Source: Candidatus Bathyarchaeota archaeon (GTDB lineage Archaea; Thermoproteota; Bathyarchaeia; Bathyarchaeales; Bathyarchaeaceae). Taken from it: DNA of 8,396 nt. Made by a program: the position numbers and the translations under genes. Each line of letters begins with the position of its first letter. Position 1 is the first letter of the stretch. Positions 5,439 to 8,396 of this stretch are shown piece after piece. Under the pieces are notes generated by a model. The model was not told the origin of the DNA, ran no database searches, and saw nothing but the letters and a program-made list of their open reading frames with translations. The stretch covers positions 1-8,396 of the forward strand of contig JAPUUO010000061.1 of NCBI GenBank assembly GCA_026967815.1, in the 5' to 3' direction.

Positions 5439-6967
5439 CGTCTTTTTCTAAGTTTTGGATTAAGTATTTCATCAATGGCATACCCGAGCAAAATGAATGA
5501 AACCGACACTAATGCTATGGACACACCAGGTGGCAGCCACCACCACCATTTATCTAGTCCTCCTTCGATGGTTTGTGCGTCGTGAAGCATTCGTCCCCAT
5601 GAAATAACAGTCGGGTCGAATAAACCCAAGAAGCTTAAGGCAGCCTCCGATATTATAGCGGTAGGAACTGAAAGCGCCAAAGAAACGTAGACTAGGGACA
5701 TCACATTTGGGAGAACGTGCCTCGTTATTATGTGAAATTTTCCTGCTCCAACGGATTTAGCAGCTTCGATAAATGGTCTCTCTTTAAGGCTGAGAACTTG
5801 TGACCTTACTACCCTTGCGAAGCCCATCCATCCCAGGAAGCCGATTAGGATTATAATGTTGGTCAACGAGGGCCCCAAAACTGCGATTAGCACTAGCAGT
5901 AGCGGCAACGTTGGCAAGACAAGCAGTATATCTGTGGTTCTCATAAGGATTTCATCCGCGATACGACCAACGTAACCAGCAGCTAGACCAACCACCAATC
6001 CTATAACCACGCCTATGAAGGCCGCAAACAATCCGACGAAAAGTGATATCCTTGCGCCATATACCATTTGGGACCATATGTCCCTTCCCCAATGATCGGT
6101 TCCGAGGATGCCGTAGGCGGTTCCATAGGCTTTTATGTTAAAATCGTCAATGAATACGGCTGTTACTACCCTTTTCTCATCCATATCTAGCTTCGAATCA
6201 TCAAAAGATACACGGAGGTCTAATACATACTGATCAGGCTGCGAAAAGACAACTTTTGCCGGATCTACTGTCAGATTAAACCCGCCCGGGCTGAAAAGTG
6301 CTCTCATTTGTGTTGAATATGAACTTATTGTGGGGAGTGTCCAATTCGCGCTGCTGGAAAACTTCTTATTCCAAACAACGTATGCTGTATCGTTTTCTAC
6401 CCGCCTGATTGATATCATAACCTGGACGGCTCTAAGATTTTCCACGCCGCTGGCTCTGATGGTCATATTGCAGATAAACAATTTGGGTGGAGACTCATAA
6501 GGGAAGGTTAAAGGTTCCTTAGAGGTTAGGTGGGCTTCAGCCGTGCCAATGAGGGGTTTTCCAGTTGGCCTTCTAAAAAGTATTTCAACGGATCCAGGTC
6601 CACTCAATGGGCTTCCTTCATTCTGTTCATAAGCGAGATCTATATTTTCCGATGTGCTGGTGAAGTTCCAGTCATCTGTTACTGAGGCCATAGTAGGAAA
6701 GCCTGATTCGTCAATCAACTGAAGATTTTCAGAAAAGCCTTGTCCTCCAGATAACCACTTTAACCAGATTGGTGCAGCGAAGTCTCCAGCCACGTACGTG
6801 GCTTGAACTGGATCGTTTGGAGCAATTAGCGGAGCGATTATAGCGATTGTTGAAGACACGACAAGGATGGCGAGTCCAAGCACTCCTCTCTTGTTGGTCA
6901 AAAAGATTTTGAAGAAATTTACAAACCTTTTTATTGCGAAAGAGGTTTTCGATTTGGGAGCTGCCAA
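5435..6967 (-). CDS. dppC: Peptide ABC transporter permease DppC with large extracytoplasmic insert
   Basis: This is the second channel-forming subunit of the importer. At 510 residues it is much longer than the usual 280-310. The N-terminus (14-50) is the normal OppC N-domain with the first membrane helix, ending in IAPNDP. The permease core resumes at ILGTDHWGRDIWSQ (287-300) and GARISLFVG (304-312). It continues with helices to about 498 and the cytoplasmic EAA loop (397-421: FIEAAKSVGAGK, then HVLPN). Between them, residues about 55-285 form an added domain that looks beta-rich. All five N-X-S/T sequons of the protein (N101, N167, N192, N208, N231) are in it, as expected for a segment outside the membrane. 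The start is a TTG at 6967, 6 nt after a GGTGA that overlaps the dppB stop, so the two are co-translated. No shorter start would keep helix 1. Confidence 0.92.
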   Translation of the reverse strand: MAAPKSKTSFAIKRFVNFFKIFLTNKRGVLGLAILVVSSTIAIIAPLIAPNDPVQATYVAGDFAAPIWLKWLSGGQGFSENLQLIDESGFPTMASVTDDWNFTSTSENIDLAYEQNEGSPLSGPGSVEILFRRPTGKPLIGTAEAHLTSKEPLTFPYESPPKLFICNMTIRASGVENLRAVQVMISIRRVENDTAYVVWNKKFSSSANWTLPTISSYSTQMRALFSPGGFNLTVDPAKVVFSQPDQYVLDLRVSFDDSKLDMDEKRVVTAVFIDDFNIKAYGTAYGILGTDHWGRDIWSQMVYGARISLFVGLFAAFIGVVIGLVVGLAAGYVGRIADEILMRTTDILLVLPTLPLLLVLIAVLGPSLTNIIILIGFLGWMGFARVVRSQVLSLKERPFIEAAKSVGAGKFHIITRHVLPNVMSLVYVSLALSVPTAIISEAALSFLGLFDPTVISWGRMLHDAQTIEGGLDKWWWWLPPGVSIALVSVSFILLGYAIDEILNPKLRKRR

Positions 6968-6973
6968 AATTTG

Positions 6974-6978
6974 TCACC
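6974..6978 (-). promoter_or_regulatory. Shine-Dalgarno GGTGA for dppC, overlapping the dppB stop
   Basis: On the minus strand the last dppB codons read GGG TGA. The GGTGA within them matches the archaeal anti-Shine-Dalgarno target and lies 6 nt before the TTG at 6967. It decides the non-ATG start of dppC and implies translational coupling. Confidence 0.65.
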
Positions 6979-7960
6979 CATACTTTATTCTTGGATCTAT
7001 TATGCCGTAAAGAAGGTCGGCTATGAGATTCGCCGCGATAACACATAGGCTTATTATGAAGAACATGGTTTGGAGAACTGGATAGTCGTTAAAGTTTATT
7101 GCTTGCCAAAGCCAGTATCCAAGTCCTGGATAGGTGAAAACCTGTTCTGTGATTATTGCACCGCTGAACATAAATCCGAAAGTTATGGCTGCGTTGGTTA
7201 TTAGTGGTAGTGAGGCGTTTTTCAAAGCATGCTTAAAGAGTACAGTTCTCTCTTTGAGTCCTTTGGCTCTAGCCGTGATTATGTAGTCTTCGGTCAAGGT
7301 TTCCAACATTGTTGCCCTTGTCAGCAAAAGAAAGCCACCGTACTGGAAGAGGACCAGAGTAACAACCGGCAGGAACAGATGGCGTAGCCGACCGGCAATT
7401 ACAACAAACAGGTTCTCAGGCGGTGTGATGGCCCATTCGACAGGCACAACGCCTGATCCAGGGAACCAGCCTAGGTTGTGGGAGAATATTAGCAACAAAA
7501 CCATGCCTATCCAGAAGGATGGAAGCGAATAGGTCAACAGCGAAGCCAATACCGATGTGCTGTCATATATTCCTCCACGCTTTTGGGCAGCTATCACTCC
7601 TGCAACAACGCCAATTGCTATTGCTAATACTGTAGAAATGCCGATTAGCATCAGTGTATTCAAAAGGCGTGCCATAATCCCCTCAGAAACTGCGGTGCGA
7701 CTATGATAAGAAAATCCGAATTGCCCAGTCAACATGTTGGTAATATACCTGATGTACCTTACGTGCATCGGTTGATCTAAACCGAACATTTCTCTAACTA
7801 TCTCAACTTGTTCTAAACTTTGCAGTCTCGCAGAAGACGCAAATACTTCCATTGGATCTCCAGGCATCAACTCAAAAATAACAAAGTTTACTGTGAGAAC
7901 GATAAAAACAGTCACTATTGCGAATGCCACTCTCTTTGCAAGATAAGCTTTAAACCCCAT
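6974..7960 (-). CDS. dppB: Peptide ABC transporter permease, DppB type
   Basis: This is the first channel-forming membrane subunit of the Dpp/Opp-type importer; the 328-residue length is typical. The N-terminal helix (about 9-31) leads into the family hallmark MPGDP (32-36). Next come FGLDQPMHVRYIRYI (59-73) and the GQFGFSYHSR motif (79-88) in the outer loop. Further helices lie at about 103-124, 136-160, 193-213, 254-275 and 299-320. The cytoplasmic coupling loop (EAA-like) is at 225-253: DYIITARAKGLKER followed by HALKNASLP. The C-terminus LLYGIIDPRIKYG is the standard ending. The ATG at 7960 follows a purine run (GAGAGAT). It is the first gene of a dppB-dppC pair and divergent from the binding-protein gene, with 173 bp between the two starts. 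An operator-like inverted repeat lies just upstream (7980-8007). Confidence 0.94.
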   Translation of the reverse strand: MGFKAYLAKRVAFAIVTVFIVLTVNFVIFELMPGDPMEVFASSARLQSLEQVEIVREMFGLDQPMHVRYIRYITNMLTGQFGFSYHSRTAVSEGIMARLLNTLMLIGISTVLAIAIGVVAGVIAAQKRGGIYDSTSVLASLLTYSLPSFWIGMVLLLIFSHNLGWFPGSGVVPVEWAITPPENLFVVIAGRLRHLFLPVVTLVLFQYGGFLLLTRATMLETLTEDYIITARAKGLKERTVLFKHALKNASLPLITNAAITFGFMFSGAIITEQVFTYPGLGYWLWQAINFNDYPVLQTMFFIISLCVIAANLIADLLYGIIDPRIKYG

Positions 7961-7979
7961 TTTTATCTCTCTTTTACTC

Positions 7980-8007
7980 TAATGCGGATGGAAGCGCACG
8001 CGCATTA
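7980..8007. promoter_or_regulatory. Operator-like inverted repeat upstream of dppB
   Basis: TAATGCG (7980-7986) and CGCATTA (8001-8007) are perfect 7-bp inverted arms separated by 14 bp. Their centres are 21 bp apart, two helical turns, as expected for a dimeric DNA-binding regulator. The AT-rich stretch AATAAAAA (8020-8013 on the minus strand) is a weak TATA candidate that would place the dppB start site near 7990, inside the repeat. A regulator bound here could block dppB transcription. The match is seen; the function is inferred. Confidence 0.4.
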
Positions 8008-8089
8008 TCTGGTTTTTATTTGCTTTTCGCTTTGTTTAGGGTGGCAGACGCATATATTCTTATCTCCGCAATCCTTAAATTCCTTGGAC

Positions 8090-8097
8090 ATTATACC
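8090..8097 (+). promoter_or_regulatory. Candidate TATA element for the peptide-binding protein gene
   Basis: ATTATACC is a TATA-like sequence whose expected start site (about 8117-8120) falls just before the AGGAG at 8121, giving a short leader that keeps the ribosome binding site. A stronger-looking ATATAAAA at 8108-8115 would start transcription at or after the ATG and remove that site, so I prefer this one, with modest confidence. Confidence 0.3.
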
Positions 8098-8120
8098 TTT
8101 CCGCTGCATATAAAAAGAAT

Positions 8121-8125
8121 AGGAG
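8121..8125 (+). promoter_or_regulatory. Shine-Dalgarno AGGAG for the peptide-binding protein
   Basis: AGGAG lies 8 nt before the ATG at 8134 and fixes that start for the signal-peptide-bearing protein. It is the clearest consensus ribosome binding site in the window, fitting an abundantly made binding protein. Confidence 0.65.
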
Positions 8126-8133
8126 AAAAAAGC

Positions 8134-8396
8134 ATGAACAGCAAATGTAAAACCGTATTCCTGGTGATATTTGGCGTCTCTTTGCTTGCGACGAGTCTTT
8201 TTGTGTATCCAGTAGCTGCTCAGTATGGTCCGAAGGCACAGAACCTCATAATTCACATATATCTTAATCCTGATGCTGAAAACCAAGAAATAGATACGGG
8301 CCTCATTGACATCAACGACTGGCCTCTTGCAAAGGAGTGGGTTGATAGGTGGGCATTGAACCCAGACATAACAATGCGGTCGTACATAGACATCGG
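8134..8396 (+). CDS. Peptide-binding protein of the ABC transporter (SBP family 5), N-terminal fragment
   Basis: The frame is open from the ATG at 8134 to the window edge; 87 complete codons are seen. Residues 1-29 are a signal peptide: short basic start (KCK), hydrophobic core, and cleavage expected after PVAA (A29). The mature start includes LIIHIYLNPDAENQEIDTG (38-56), where the strand plus following loop fits the first strand of a family 5 solute-binding protein. Then comes LIDINDWPLAKEWVDRW (57-73), a wording seen in archaeal members in which a stretch I.DWPL follows the first strand. The protein would bind peptides or similar solutes outside the cell and pass them to DppB/DppC. There is no lipobox cysteine near the cleavage site, so any anchor would be at the unseen C-terminus. 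It diverges from dppB and shares a 173-bp regulatory region with it. Full length and substrate cannot be seen. Confidence 0.85.
   Translation, partial: MNSKCKTVFLVIFGVSLLATSLFVYPVAAQYGPKAQNLIIHIYLNPDAENQEIDTGLIDINDWPLAKEWVDRWALNPDITMRSYIDI

Noticed and set aside
8108..8115. ATATAAAA as the promoter of the binding-protein gene
   Set aside because: At normal spacing it would start transcription at or after the ATG and lose the AGGAG site; it may simply be AT-rich leader DNA.
8005..8286. Minus-strand frame of 93 codons opposite the binding-protein start
   Set aside because: It is antisense to a signal peptide and a family 5 N-terminus with a good ribosome binding site, and has no motif of its own.

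Overview
The window reads as archaeal DNA of moderate GC. The evidence is AT-rich TATA-type promoter elements at archaeal spacing (3821-3831, 5001-5010), GGTGA/AGGAG-type ribosome binding sites, TTG starts on two genes, and extracytoplasmic domains rich in N-X-S/T sequons. Its gene content resembles protein- and peptide-using archaea such as Bathyarchaeia or related sediment lineages. That lineage is an inference from gene style; no marker gene is present. I see no rRNA, tRNA, CRISPR or insertion sequence.

Layout. (1) <1-1619 (-): an exported clan CD cysteine peptidase of the C25 (gingipain-like) type, with a CARDB-like domain and a C-terminal membrane anchor, cut by the left window edge. (2) 1768-3746 (-): two ABC ATPases, DppD then DppF in transcription order, joined by an ATGA overlap. 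(3) 3926-5438: three small genes of unknown role, namely a soluble 144-residue protein (+), a membrane-anchored LEA14/WHy-like protein (-) and a small polytopic membrane protein (+). (4) 5435-7960 (-): the permeases DppB and DppC. DppC is far longer than usual because of a domain of about 200 extra residues on the outer face. (5) 8134->8396 (+): the N-terminus of the peptide-binding lipo-/secreted protein (SBP family 5), divergent from dppB and cut by the right edge.

Together the genes describe uptake of peptides from outside. The binding protein captures peptides or related solutes, DppB/DppC form the channel, and DppD/DppF hydrolyse ATP. The surface-anchored peptidase could supply peptides, although the coupling is inferred from proximity only. 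The transporter is split: binding protein and permeases lie on one side of the three small genes and the ATPases on the other.

Regulatory points. A palindromic TATA element sits exactly between the divergent LEA-like and small membrane genes (5001-5010). A second lies between dppD and the 144-residue gene (3821-3831). A 7-bp inverted repeat with 21-bp centre spacing (7980-8007) lies in the dppB/binding-protein intergenic region and looks like an operator. The convergent small membrane gene and dppC share their stop codons in a single TTAA.
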